Shown here in pieces: positions 20,334-32,355 of a DNA stretch of 64,000 nt; position 1 is the stretch's first letter, and each line of letters opens with the position of its first letter. This stretch comes from Hymenopellis radicata (taxonomy: Eukaryota; Basidiomycota; Agaricomycetes; Agaricales; Physalacriaceae). The position numbers and the translations under genes were made by a program. The notes beneath the pieces were generated by a model. It did not search any database, was not told the origin of the DNA, and was given only the letters and a program-made list of their open reading frames with translations. The DNA is taken from NCBI GenBank assembly GCA_015501595.1, contig JADNRX010000297.1, positions 1 through 64,000 of the forward strand. The letters run 5' to 3'.

Positions 20334-21874
20334 CTATGCGAGAGTATAAATGAGTTTCTCAGCACTGTAGGCGCCACTCTTCATAATCTCGAAACCTTGC
20401 AGGACACCTGTATTACAATTAAGAAATATCCTGACGACTAGGAGGGAGACGTACCGTTGAGTCCGCCAGGCATCAAACGAAGCTTCGGAGCTTTCAAGAC
20501 GCCTCTCTCGAGCAAAGTCGGGAGCTCCGTTTCCGTCCACCTCGAAATCAAGACCCGGTCCTCTGGGATGGCAGGTACTAGATGCCCGCCGAGTGCAATT
20601 AGGAAATACTAATCGTCGGAACCTGATTAGACGGGAACTTCACAAAAGACAAGTTAACTTGATGCGCACCTCTCGACCGGCCAACGTCCCAGCCAAGATC
20701 ATCTCCACTTTGATGTCATTCTCCCTTGCTCTAGTCTCTGCGGCGTCACTGGCGGGCATGATGGAAATCAGGTGCCCTCCTGGCGACATGGCCTCGACGA
20801 CCCGGTCAGAGCTGCCGTCTGTGCCAACACAGTCGATGGCAAACTTGATGGGTTTCCGCCCGCCGCGGCTTTCAGCTTCGCAACGATGTTGGGGTCCTTG
20901 TAATCCTCGCAGGCGGTCGCTCCCAGGGAGAGGACGGCAGCGTGGTTCCGGCTGGACGCAGTTGCGATGACTTGGAGGCCGTGGTGGTCAGAATAATAAC
21001 AACAGCGTGGAAGGTGATCGCGGTACCTTGTAATCCAGCAAGGCGCGCGAGTTGTACGACCTGATGTCCGCACGCCGTAGCCGCTCCCCAGATGATGATA
21101 TAGCCATCTACAGTCCCGGCAGACGGAAACGGGAACTTGAGTCTGCCGTACAAAGCCTGCATGGCAGTATAGTGGGCAGCCTAAATGTTATGTTGTTCAG
21201 ACTCACTTTACAGAATGTGGAATGGGGACTTACAGGCAAAGCAGCTCCCTCTTCGTAGCTCACGTTATGTGGTAGCTTGAAGACCAAGGCCGAGTCGAAG
21301 CGGGAGTATTCTGCAAAGGAACCCGTGTCGGAATAGTAGCATCCAAATCTATGGTGGGTGAGTAGGGCTTGGAGCGAGGTGCGTAGTTCAGCTACCTACT
21401 GCTGACAAGCAACGCGATCGCCGATTTTGAGATGTTCAACGTTGGCACCGACGCGGATGACGTCTCCCGCCTGCAGGGAGACGCGTGTTTATGGACGGGA
21501 CGAAGATGATAAGTAGTAAAGGCGTACAGCATCGTGTCCGACCACTTTTCCTGATCCAACTATAGATGAAATGTGTGTTGAGATTTCCTCTTGAAAAGAG
21601 GGACAAATGCAATTCTTGCCAGTTTCAGACCAGGGACCAATGGTCAGTTTCCAGTCAGTTGGATTCAGTCCTATCGCCTTGATCTTGACCTGTATCACTC
21701 AAAGATCAACCACATACGCGCGTGGCAGAAGTAAATTCGGCCGTACCACGATCTCGTGAGGCGCGAGACTCTTGATCTTGAGGGTATCCCCAAAGGGAAT
21801 CGTCCGCACTTCGACCGTCCTATCCGTGGCGGACTGTTTGGTCACCAACGCTTGGATGTTCTGGGCAAAGACAT
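20334..21874 (-). pseudogene. Zinc-type dehydrogenase / trans-enoyl reductase-like, two frame breaks
   Basis: Medium-chain dehydrogenase/reductase of the quinone oxidoreductase and enoyl-reductase (LovC-like) group, NADPH-dependent. Blocks in order: MSLPRTS at the ATG 21874; VKIKAIGLNPTDWKL; GKVVGHDAAGDVIRVGANV; HLKIGDRVA; GSFAEYSRFDSALVFKLP; the nucleotide-binding IIWGAATACGHQVVQLARL; SLGATACEDYKDPNIV; KFAIDCVGTDGSSDRV; ELPTLLERGVLKAPKLRL; GAYSAEKLIYTLA. All six introns fit, one of them with a rare GC donor (exon SET to GSGK). Two single-base deletions break the frame, near 21852 (AA where AAA is expected) and 20856 (GG where GGG is expected). Could be a dead gene or two base-calling errors; otherwise full length at about 350 residues. 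Confidence 0.8.
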
Positions 21875-22378
21875 GTTGTTGTTGAAGTGTTGGCAATGAT
21901 CGTCGAATCCACTGTTTAAATAACCAGCGGGTCAAGGCTTGGCGTCGAGGAGTTGGTAATTCATCGCCACTGAGAAAGAAGACGATGCACTCATATGTTA
22001 ACACGAACCGAGAATCCGACTGCGACCCTGAGTTGCCACCACGCTTAGAAAGCTGTCCATTAGTGGGATATCCGGTGTTTCGGAGATTAAAGAGCATTCA
22101 GAGGATTCCTCAGCAATCGAACTCTCGAAGATGCCACATATTAGTCAGTCACCATGCTCAGGGAACTTGGGTGAGCATACTCAAAGCCTTTCTGGTGAGC
22201 AGTATTAATTCGCGGGATGCAAAGGGATGAAGGCTACATAGATGTTCAACTCCCTAAGTCTCGAGCCTCTATCCTTTGAGCTTCGTACCTGCCACTGGCG
22301 ACGGCTCAGTACCGTCACGGCGTGCAAGTACTGCTGATACAATATTTGGAAGTATAGCCAATATTCATGGTATCAAAA
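21875..22378. other. Intergenic, no gene seen
   Basis: Upstream region of the dehydrogenase and downstream of the DUF6535 gene; no supported exon. Confidence 0.4.
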
Positions 22379-25300
22379 CTACGCTGCTTTATGGTCAATA
22401 CTATTCCTCTGTTGTCTCCCATCGTCCCAAAATGCTGGATCAAGCGCCTGTGGCCCCAACCAGGTGTTATTCACAACCGTTTTCCGCAACTCCGTGAATA
22501 ACCTGACAGCTACTGTACCCAAAGACCCTTTCCATTCCTTCTTTTTCGTATCCTCAAGAAGAAGCCATTCATACGGATCTCCTCTGGGGAGGTACTGTTC
22601 GGCGAAGTACGCCTCGTCCTTGATTAGCCCATCCATCTTCATGTAAATCTCGACACATTCTGATACAGTGAGGGACGGCCCTGAGAGCTCGCGACGAAGG
22701 GAAGCCAGCTGTATAACATCATCATCCGAATCACCCAGTATGGCGCAGGCCAACAAGAGCGTCTCCGGATTTGTGAGGTATACAATATGAGGTTGAAGCT
22801 CGATTGGACTTTTGCCCGTGAGTTGGGCCAAAAAGTGAATGTTCCTAACGTAGCACCGGACAGTCGCAACGACAGGCGCATAGGCATGGTAGCTCCGGAA
22901 TCGCACTATGAAATCGGTCTCGAGAAATTCGTCGTAGGCGGCCTGAACTTCACGCGCAATGCCATATTGGAGATACTGGCAGGCGATGTCGAGGGCTCCT
23001 TTCGAACAGTGTACATCAGCAGGTCCTCTAGGCGTAATTAGGCGAGAGATGTTGTGGAGGAACGTCGTAGAAAGCCATTCATCTCGACTAGGCGGTGGCG
23101 CTTGGCCAATCAAATGGGGAGATACGGAGGAGGGAGGAGATATGGGTGATGTGGAAGCATCGGAACGTCAACTAGATAACTGAGCTTGGCGCATATTGAC
23201 AATGTAAGGCTGCGGATATGTTCCAAAGAATCTACCTCGCTGTATTCGAGTGAATCCGTCAAGATCTGACCGCCCATAACTCTGCGGATGACCTGGAATA
23301 TCACGAGGCGATCTGGCATAGTGTAATGATGTCCGGATAGTCCATGTAGGCCTTGCCATAAACATTCGAGGGAGCGAACAATCAAGAGAGTGTTTTGTCG
23401 GGAGTAAATAGAAACCCCGGACGTACGCCGACGGGATAACAGAGTGTGGAAGGTTGTATGATTGAGGATGAAAAGCAGGAACCGGAGCCACGGTGAGACT
23501 GTCTGGTTGAGGATACACGTGCATTCCGGCTTCGTACAACACGATTTGAGCGAGCTGAGGAGGTGCGTAAGGGCATCATCGACGGCAGGTCGGCAGAGAA
23601 CTATGGCATCCGAGAAATGAACTGTTTGGAGGATGTCAGGAGAGACATCTGCAGCTTTACGATAGAGTGGCGGGGGTTGAAATTGAGGAATGAAATGGTT
23701 CCACCAATCAAGATCGATAGAGTACTGATTCATGAAGGTCGGGAACGCGTTTGGGAGACGAAGTATATGCTCCCAAACAATAGGATGCAAGGGCGGAGCT
23801 GACACAGTGAAGATTTCAGTTGGATGCAGACCGCCATCCTGAAATGAGGTATGGTGTGCGCTAAGCACAGCGCGAAGCTCGACACTTGTCGGCTTCCCGA
23901 AGACCATACGCGGAACATCGCGAGGACCGGTTATAATTAGCGCAGACCTCAACATGCGCTCCAGACGCCTTTCGGTTCCGTATTTCAATGCCATGAATTT
24001 TCCTGTCGGTGAAGGCTCGAGCATGTCGGAAATGGCTTCGGGAAAGTGTGCTGCAAAATCCTTGTCGGATTCAAAAACGCGCTTGAGGGAAGCAACACCC
24101 CTAGGAGGCATGCCACCGAAGGATTGCAGAACGATATTCCGCACAGACGAATTGACAGAGACTGTATACAACCAATGCAATGACCTTGCCGCCAGCTCGA
24201 TAGTGAAGGCATTAAATTTCGTCCAGGCGGGCTTATTCGACGATGACAGGAATGAATGGGGGAAAATACGGCGCAGGAGCTTGTGCACAGGTTTCGATAG
24301 CGGCGTTTGATATGGACAATCCGAGTACACAACAGGCAAAAGGATTGAAATGATGTACGTCGCGTATGCCGCGACTGCAACGGCTGCAAGCATAATCGCA
24401 ATATTCATGGAGATCGAAGAGAGCAAGAGTATGAGCCCGAGAAAGAATATCGCCAAAGCGAGGAGCATCAAGAAAGGCAAAAAGCCAATTATGAATGGGA
24501 CATGCCATTTCTTGAACCCATCAAAGCGGTATTGACGGGCCAAAGCACGATCACGAGGCGTTCCCGACGGAAGAGACCTGTAGTGGTGCAGCCATTGCTT
24601 GACCAAAACGGCGATTAACGCCATGGTTAAACTCAGCGCCAAGCTAGCCAACCACAATGCGCTAACCCAGACCTTCAATGGCTGTGCCGAAAACTCCGTT
24701 GGCGGAGGGCGGAAGGAGAAGTTCGTGTCGTTCAACGTCCCGTTGAAATACGCAGTCTGCAGCGTATAGATGTCGTAAAGCAGGAAAGCCGATACCTGCC
24801 CCATGTCCGCCTCCAGACCACGAAGGATTTCTACGAGAAAGGTTGTGACCACTGCGGAGAAAAGACCAGCCTAAGTCTATTAGAGATTGACGTGATAAGA
24901 GTCAGTAAACCGACTCACGAAAACTAGGAGAACATCGACCGTGTCGCGCGCATCCTCCGTCATGTCGGAGTCAAAAGTTTGACTCTCGTCAAGATATGTT
25001 CGCCAGACGCGGGCGTTTGGGTCAACCTCTTTATAGATGGGATCCTCCTTGTACTTTTGTTCGTAGTCCATGGGATCATTTCCTTAAGCCAAGTATCATT
25101 AGTACAGATAGGATAATCATGTTTTGAAAATTTTACCTCTATTACCATGTCTGTGTTTCCGTTCGTTGAGCCGTAACCCAAGCGCCTTCCTTCGGGTCAA
25201 TAAACGGCGCTTACTGGCAATACTACTCCTTGGGGTTGGCAGCTCGTCATCCGTATAGGACGTGTACCCGTCTGAGGCATTTGTTGATGAGGCTCGAGAA

Positions 25301-25386
25301 GGAAGCTTCCGGTCAAGGCGACGTGGTTGCGGAGTGCTGTCACGCAGTCTCTGCCTGGAGGGTGACCGAAGACGGCTAGATGACAT
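22379..25386 (-). CDS. DUF6535 membrane protein 1
   Basis: Large membrane protein family expanded in agaricomycetes; function unknown. The start is the ATG 25386 (MSSSRLRSPSRQRLR). A basic, serine-rich exon 1 splices across an intron with a TACTAAT-type branch site into GNDPMDYEQKYKEDPIYKEV, the conserved start of the domain. Then DEARDTVDVLLVF-like sequence and, from 24870, AGLFSAVVTTFL, WLASLALSLTMALIAVLVKQWL, PFIIGFLPFLMLLALAIFFLGL and MLAAVAVAAYATYIISILL give four predicted membrane segments. A soluble tail of about 600 residues follows. Between about 23165 and 23110 the frame changes (LSYLVDVPM to PPPSRDEWLSTTFLHNI); either a weak intron or a single lost base. It ends DHKAA at 22379. Confidence 0.8.
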
Positions 25387-25941
25387 GGCGGCAAGTAGAC
25401 AGGCTTGTAGGTGGAAGCTGTCCAAAGAGAGCAGTAGAGTGCAATGTCTATTTCTGTCATCCAGCCGAATGATGCACCGCCATAATACAGCAGCTCAGCA
25501 CGGAGCAAGGCGAACTGCGTATCAGTGCCTGGACTTGCCGGTCAATCATGAGCGTCGTGGTGGTTGATTGAAGAGCTCTGATCGCACAGCCACCATCATG
25601 ACGCATACTTTTGAAATTTTCGATGTCGTCGGCTTCTTCGGAGCTCGCAACACAAACACCGATTCCTAGAAATCTGGATCTGCCTGGAGCTCGCAGATAA
25701 AAGTAAGGTATGTTCTTTGAACCTGTTCTATTCCATTCATTATCCTTACAATTCCTTTAACCCGTTCAGAACCATCCGCCATAATACTAGTGAGTGACCT
25801 TGCATGTACGCAAACTGAGGTGTCTTCCAGTGAGGCGCATCCGGCACTTTGCATCGCTGTATTACAGGGCCGGACTATACAAGAACTAGAATCATGTTCA
25901 CAGGGTATACAAGGCATAGAGATGCGGTGGCGTAATCGTGA
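25387..25941. other. Intergenic with a small duplicated fragment
   Basis: About 25733-25785 matches 30197-30250, the 3' end of the GRGG-repeat gene (shared AACCCGTTCAGAACC.TCCGC). No other coding signal. Confidence 0.5.
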
Positions 25942-28033
25942 TCATTTGATTCCGACCATCATGGCCTTCAACTCTATCGCCTGATAGAGGGGACAGACGA
26001 CATCATTCAATATGCGCTTTCCTGAGGCGTTAACCGACTCACCAGCCGCTTAGAAAGGAACCGCGCATGAGGCAGATCGCCTCCAGCATACCAAAACTAC
26101 AGGACATTCAATCGAATCATACAGAACATCAACAAGACTCACCCTAGGATGCCCAGACGGTCGGTAGACCCCCTTCAATTCACCTTCCTCATCAAGTCCC
26201 CACACTTCCCCAGTGCGATCGATTATTTTATTGCCAAACACTTTCCTCATCGACTCTCGAATGTTCCGATATCCAGTCCTACGGGTCGAGATAAGCTCCC
26301 TTCTGAATTTCACTTGAAGTACATAATAAGCCACGTACGCGTATACCACAGCATCGGCATCTAGAGTCGAGCCATCCGTGAAAACGACGGTGTTCTTCTC
26401 GTACTTGGCGATTTCGACGCCTTGTTTGACCTTGACCTTACCGGCTATAATCAAGTCGGCGCATCCTACATCGACCCCTGCGAGCCGTAATAAGGCTGGG
26501 AATTGAATAACATGTCAAACTCACAGAATCCTGTAATAATAATCATGAATAGCGCGTCAACAAGCCACATCAAAAAAAAACTCACCGCCCAACTTCTCAT
26601 AAACAAGCGGTAACTGCCCAGAGCCATCTTCCCCCATATAGACCTTCAACCCCGCCTTCGTCAACCCCTCATGAAGCTCCTTCTCCACCGCCGCAAGCTC
26701 CTCCGCCCTCGCCGCAAACATCTGCCTCGCAAACTTCAACGAGACCGCCACAAACTTGAGATCCGAAACATCCACAGGCACGTCATCGGGCCACCCAGAC
26801 AACAAGCCCTTTGTATACTCCGGATACTTCCCCACAACGCACGTCTTCGAGCGCTGCACCATCGTAACCGACTGGACGCCCTGCGCCACGAGGTCCTGGC
26901 AAAAGTCCGCGCTAGTGTTGCCAGCGCCGACAACGACGACGCGCTTCCCAGCGAACGCAGCGCCTCCCGGATATGTGCCCGTATGTATAATCGTTCCTTG
27001 GAACGCGTCCGATCCAGAGACTTCGGGGAAGTAAGGCTCCCCGATGATTCCTGCGGCACACACGATATGGGATGGATGCACAGTTTTCTGGGCGTCACAT
27101 TGATCAATGGTGACTGTCCACTTCTTGGAGTCTGCATCGTACGAAGGCGGGAACGCGATCTGAGAGTTAGTCCAGACCACGAGATCCTGATTGATAGCGT
27201 ATTGTTCCAGCCAATTGCCCATTTTATCGCGAGACGTGTATAGGGGCCAGTTGGACGGGAATGGTTGGTATAACACTGAGATGGGCTTGAGATGTGGTAC
27301 CTACTTGGTTGAAAACGTATTACGCACATTGATGCTGCGAACGCGGAGTATGAAGCGTCAACGTTGGATGACGCACGCGCCAACTATCCCCAACACGCGG
27401 TAGTTTGTCAATGAGCAATGCCTTGATACCCATCTGGCAGAATCGTGCACCAAGCACCAGACCACATTGTCCCGCTCCCACTAGACCTTTATTTTAGTCG
27501 CACATCCACCGAACAGTTAACAAGACCTTACCAATCAAAACGTACGGATCGCTTTCAATCTCCGCGCGCCTCTCCCGGTTCACATCCTCCCAAGCTACAT
27601 CGTGATTCCCATAAACACCCAGCTCGGGACCCGCCTCTTCGTAACCTTCAAGGTCCTCCAAAACCATAAGCGCGGTAATAGCCTTCCAGCCATCATCTGT
27701 CGACTTCAAATTAACATACCCTCGCCCAGGTCCCAAAGCCGTTCTAAAAGCAATCCCAAACGACACCCCAAATTGGCTTGGCTGAGGCGACAAATACTTG
27801 GGCTGCCCCTCCTCCAAAGTCAAGTTAGATAGCCCAGCTCTCGTCAGGTTCTCTCGTAAGTACGATAGGATCTTCTCGCGTCCGTGGAGCGTGCGATTGT
27901 CCCAAGTAAAGACCAGGATATCGCGCAACCAGCCATCCGAAGTAAAGCAGTTCGTCGCGCCTTCGATGTCATTGCTAGACAAACACTGAGAATACTGAGT
28001 GAGCCAAGCACTTGCGATATGTTGGGCGTCCAT
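25942..28033 (-). CDS. Flavin-containing monooxygenase with NTF2-like N-terminus
   Basis: NADPH- and FAD-dependent monooxygenase, probably cytosolic. ATG at 28033. Residues 1-150 form an NTF2/SnoaL-like domain (FTSDGWLRDILVFTWDNRTL, HGREKILSYL). The FAD site follows as GLVGAGQCGLVLGARF, then RVGDSWRVRHPTLTLHT, LYQPFPSNWP, the FMO signature FQGTIIHTGTYPG, the NADPH site VVVVGAGNTSADFC, DADAVVYATGYRNIR and FWYAGGDLPHARFLSKRL, ending AIELKAMMVGIK at the TGA 25942. All introns fit; a 6-base exon (26525-26530) is needed between KLGG and VDVGCADLI. Proteins of this layout are common in basidiomycetes; the substrate is not known. Confidence 0.85.
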
Positions 28034-28563
28034 AATTCGCTACACGGGCTCCAGTGTGATGAGGGCAGATGTCTATCAGACGGAAACAGACGCGGGGCGT
28101 AGTAAGCGACTGTATCGTACTGTGAGTAAATGATACACGACAGGGAAGGGAAAGAGACATACCTTCCCAGAGTAGGAAAGAAACAACTGAGGAGGGAAAT
28201 GGCAAGAAGCTGGTATCTATACTGCTATACGCAATGACCCGAAAAGGGAAAGGACACGATGAAGAAGCGAAAGAAGACGAGCGGAGTGATGTCTTGGGTG
28301 CGCCCTAGACGCGCAGATAAGAGCAAGGAGGGAACCTTCACTCCAACACAGTGGATCTGGTTGTCTTTATGCTGCGGGCTCCAGTGGGTCAGACTGCCTT
28401 TATTCTTTCCACGTGAGAAAAGCACAGTCGTGCCTTTACAACTCGTGAGACGTCAAAGCTGATCTCAAGACCTTCCGTCTATCATACACGACTTGCTTGC
28501 CACACGCCAGGGTCTTCGCACGAATCCGGTCATTTTGAGTTTGTGGCGCTAATTGGTTATCTG
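28034..28563. other. Intergenic, no gene seen
   Basis: Upstream region of the monooxygenase; no supported exon. Confidence 0.4.
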
Positions 28564-29072
28564 TCACTGGTACGTCAATAGTGCGATGTTATCCTTCTTC
28601 GATGTGTAAGGCAGAGTCCCGAGCTTGGAGCGCATACGCCGCTTCTTTCGGCTTCGACCAGGCGAGTTGGACAGAGCAGTAGAAATCCTCGTCCCGTACT
28701 GCCTCAATGCCATGTCTATAAGGGCTAGATTAGCTCCCGCCGATAAGCAAGACAATGATTGAATGAAGGGTAGTCACCGGGCTTTCAGATGATAGAAGTC
28801 CACCAAAGATATATTCCTCCTGCAGCACCTCTGGTTGCTGTAACGGTTCTGGAGATCCTCCGGTTGATAGTGTGTTACTCCTTACGGAAGACTCGGCAGT
28901 ATCTATCGTGGGCGCTTCGCGCGTCTGAGCGCAGTGTCGGCACATGTGAACCTTCTGGCCACAAAGAGGCTTCACCTAACTTGGTCCCCATGAGTCGCTG
29001 CGCAAGACCTGCTGTCAATGGGTGACGAAGAATAGACGACGCGTCTTCCTCAGAGAGCACTGACACCTGCAT
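28564..29072 (-). CDS. Hypothetical protein, possibly broken
   Basis: Not recognised. An N-terminal part reads MQVSVLSEEDASSILRHPLT, AGLAQRLMGTKL, then in another frame KVHMCRHCAQTREAPTID (a CxxC pair), STGGSPEPLQQPEV and EEYIFGGLLSSESP, a probable intron with donor GTGACT, and a last part ALIDMALRQYGTRIS, SRKKRRMRSKLGTLPYTSKK. The joins between frames need either a 21-base intron, too short to be real, or lost bases. The basic C-terminus could be a nuclear signal. Confidence 0.35.
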
Positions 29073-29289
29073 ATCCTCATACCGATGGGAATATCCCGCC
29101 TAAAAGGCTGCATGAGGCTTCTATTCATACCACTTGACACGGTTGCGGGATAGTGGCGCCTGGACACTCAGGCGACTCGGCGCTTAAAGCACTCAATGCA
29201 AGAACCTTTGACTCGAAAGCGCTGACACAGCCTACATAAGTAATGTTCGCACACCAAGTACGTACCTTCGCGTCTTTGACGAACCGTTT

Positions 29290-29462
29290 TGCCGATTATC
29301 AATGTCATGTTTGTGTTTCCATTCGGCCTTCCTTTGAGTCAGTAAACGGCGCTTACTGGCAATGCTACGCCTTGGGGTTGGCATCTCGTCATCCGTATAG
29401 GACGCGTATCCGTCTGAGGCATTTGTTGACGCTCGAGAAAAGGAAGTTTCCGGTCAAGATGT
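29290..29462 (+). repeat. Copy of DUF6535 gene 1 exon-1 region
   Basis: Matches 25145-25320 in the same plus-strand orientation (shared AAACGGCGCTTACTGGCAAT, CTTGGGGTTGGCA, CTCGTCATCCGTATAGGACG). On the minus strand this corresponds to the basic part of exon 1. It is not joined to any DUF6535 sequence. Confidence 0.75.
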
Positions 29463-29498
29463 TGGGACTCGGGTAGCCAGCTATCACGCGTCCGTACC

Positions 29499-29930
29499 AT
29501 GACCACGACAACAAGAGCGTGAGGATATTTTTATTGATGGGACGTCCCAGAAGATCACCACTCCGATACCTTCTCCCTGATTCCAAACGCTCAAAGTAAT
29601 CGGAGATCCTGATTATTCACTTCTGTTTTCTCAACGTATCCTTCAGCGCGATCCCCCGGAATATGCCTTGGGATACGGCCGTGGTGAGATGTATTTTCAG
29701 TTTGCGACCGAGAAATCGTTTAGTATCACAAGTGAGCACTTATCCCTCATAATTGCCTCTCTTTTCTCACCGACGTTAGTTGGCAGGATGTGTTTAAGAG
29801 CTTGTTCAAGATGCACGCTTGGGGGATACTGCCTTCCGAAGAGCATATTCTTACCTTCTTCGAGTCCAATTACAAAGCTGGGCTCAAAAATCGCGTCTCG
29901 ACACACTCGTTTGGACTGAGAGGGTTCTAA
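29499..29930 (+). pseudogene. Family Z remnant, copy D
   Basis: Plus-strand remnants in the right order: DIFIDGTSQKITTPIPSP (exon 1), PPEYALGYGRGEMYFQFATE and KSFSIT followed by a GTGAGC donor (exon 2), and DVFKSLFKMHAWGILPSEE with YKAGLKNRV (exon 3). Exon 1 contains a stop and the last exon is missing. Confidence 0.6.
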
Positions 29931-30214
29931 TTAGCCTTCTGGATATCGCCCGAAGTTGGCTACAACCTCGAGCTGTCCTTCGCATTTCAGCAATAGCAAC
30001 AAGTCACCTGGCTGACACAGGCTCGCGAACCAGCCTGCTTGCCACGCACCTGCTCCTTTGCTCGTGCAAGTTGATATGTATCTCGCGAAACACTTTGTAC
30101 GTCGCATCAGATACGTAGTGGTTGGAGAGTAACAAAGTAAAGAATTAAATTGGATAGTATACTATGTTAACTGTTCAGCGAGCGTATTAAGGTGTTCGAT
30201 TCCATTTATTAGCC
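29931..30214. other. Short spacer
   Basis: No coding signal seen. Confidence 0.4.
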
Positions 30215-32313
30215 TTATAATTCCCTCAACCCGTTCAGAACCTCCCGCATATTCTTGCGATTCCACTGCCCTATCCATCCATGCTGATCATGACCGTGTT
30301 TCTCATCTCGCGAGATGTAAAAGCCCTGCGACTCTGTCATCAAATCCGCTTTCACAACGCCTTCTAGCGAAAGCATCTTGGGGGCAAGTGAGTCGGAAAA
30401 TGGCGTATCAGGCCGACTGAACGGACTGCAGGCAAACGCCGCGACATCCGCTTGCTCTGAGTACTCGGACTCGAAAGCAGGAGGGGCCGGAGAAGGAGGG
30501 TCGGAGAAAACTATCATCGAGTTGTGGTAGTCCGACTCCTCAAACTTGTCATCCACCCAAACCTTCACGTCGGCCTCCGATTCGTTCTCTGTGACTGGCT
30601 CCAAAGGGAAGACCCGCATAGGTATCGCGTCCAACGTGTCGGGAGCCTCTTTCACATCCAGCGTTTCCGTTGGCGTAACCGGCAAAACCTGAAGCTCCTT
30701 CCTCTGGGATGGTTTCCTGTAAGCTGTGGAGACATGTTCAGGTACAAGAGGACGAGAAGCACTGGCAGGGGCATTGTCCATTGACAGCGAAGGCTTTATG
30801 GTCCTTCCGGACATGCAAATTGCCTCGCGTCGCGTCGCATTGGATGCCCGAACAAAAACAAAGTTACCACTATCTGCGTAAGGGTCCTCCCCAAGGGTTT
30901 TGGCAAGTTTGAGTGGGCGTTTGCGGCGTGTACGAGAAATTTCGGAAACCTCGGAAGATGAAACGGAACTTGGAGGATGCAAGGATGACAGTGGGACATT
31001 GGGATCAACCGGCGTACCTACGGAGGGGGATGGAGGAGGGTCATCATAAGCGGTATCGGTGAATGGTTGCGGCGGTGGCGGAACGGGTTTCGGAAGGGGA
31101 AGAACGATGGGGGCGAAATGAATTGAGCTGACTTCCGAAGCATTATCACCAACAATGCAGTCCACTCCTTCCCTTGACTGACTGTCAGTTTGGACACGCG
31201 ATTTGCTCTTCCTGTCTTTCGATTTCCACTTGAGCGGTATCCTGAGCTCTGGCGCGTTGGCGCTGGATAGTCTGCTCTTGGAGTTGACATCAACGTGACG
31301 AGGACGCGAACCCGCTCCGCCACGTCCACCATAGCGGACTACTTTCGGTTTCTCCGCGCTGGACCGGCGGCTCGAAGCGGACGAGGCTGACGTGGTTGTA
31401 GAAGTGAGACGAGGTCTGGCAGAGGACGTAGATGGACCGGGTTCACCAAGTTTGGGAAGGTCCTTTGCTAGAGGTGGCGGAGGATATGTATTTGTTTCTG
31501 ATAGAGAAGGAAGAGATGGTTTGCTCTTCACCCTCATAGAAGCTTTCGACTTCGTTGTCGAAAGAGAGCGGAAGGAGCCTGAGCCTCCTCTTCCCGCGAC
31601 CCGCACGACGGGTTTCCCGTTCTTGAGAGGAGATTGGGCTGCGTGAATGCTGGAGGGGAACTTGTCGCTCAATGGCGAGGTAGCTGGTATGGTGCCGTCA
31701 GAAGGGGTTACACGATGTTTCTGAGGTCTCGATCCTAATCCGCCGCGACCAACCAACGCGGACGGCTGGCTTAGTTTCCTTGTCGCCTTCTGCGGACCCC
31801 ATTGACGAAGCTCCACTAGACGAGATACTGGGTAAAGAAGTCGTATGCCTGTGCCTGCCAACTGATATGAAATATGATAAGTATCCCAATCATACGCAAG
31901 TCGTGACGAACTGACCAAAGACAGATGGAAACGTTTCCGGCGGTCCTTCGAATTCATCCGGTATGCCAGGGATCGATGACTGTAAGCTGCTTTGCGACAT
32001 GTTGGTCGTGAAGACGATGGAAGAGCTCGAGGACGCTATCGAACTCGCCATACTGGCCTGGGTAAAGAATGTGTAAGGCGGAGAGGTTGGAGACGGCGTC
32101 TTCTCCATTATAAGAAACGATTTGGACTCGAGCGCAGTTGATATCATTGCACGAAATGAATTGTGTTGAAAGGGAGGTGTCGATGACTGAAGCATCACGG
32201 ATTTCAAAACCCATCCGCGGGAACATGAGCAACATGAGGCTCACCTTTGGCCTGGTGGCCGGACCCGCGTCACTAAACTCGGTCGTGTCTAGTGACATGG
32301 TGGGAGTGTTCAT
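30215..32313 (-). CDS. Low-complexity protein with three GRGG repeats
   Basis: Starts at MNTPTMSLDTTEFSD (32313; an inner ATG at 32298 is possible) and splices to SKSFLIMEKTPSPTS and then VGRHRHTTSLPSIS. The rest is one long exon. Three related motifs occur: VGRGGLGSRP, VAGRGGSGSFR and GGRGGAGSRP, within a Ser/Pro-rich, probably disordered protein of about 660 residues; the C-terminus ends NMREVLNGLREL. GRGG(A)G repeats recall the fungal DUF3602/Par32 family, which in yeast inhibits ammonium transporters, but only the motif is similar. The frame shifts by one base near 31755 (one extra T, or two lost). No membrane span or signal peptide. Confidence 0.6.
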
Positions 32314-32355
32314 GAAGAAAGGCCGTCAACCTGGGACCAAAAAATGTTGATGGTT

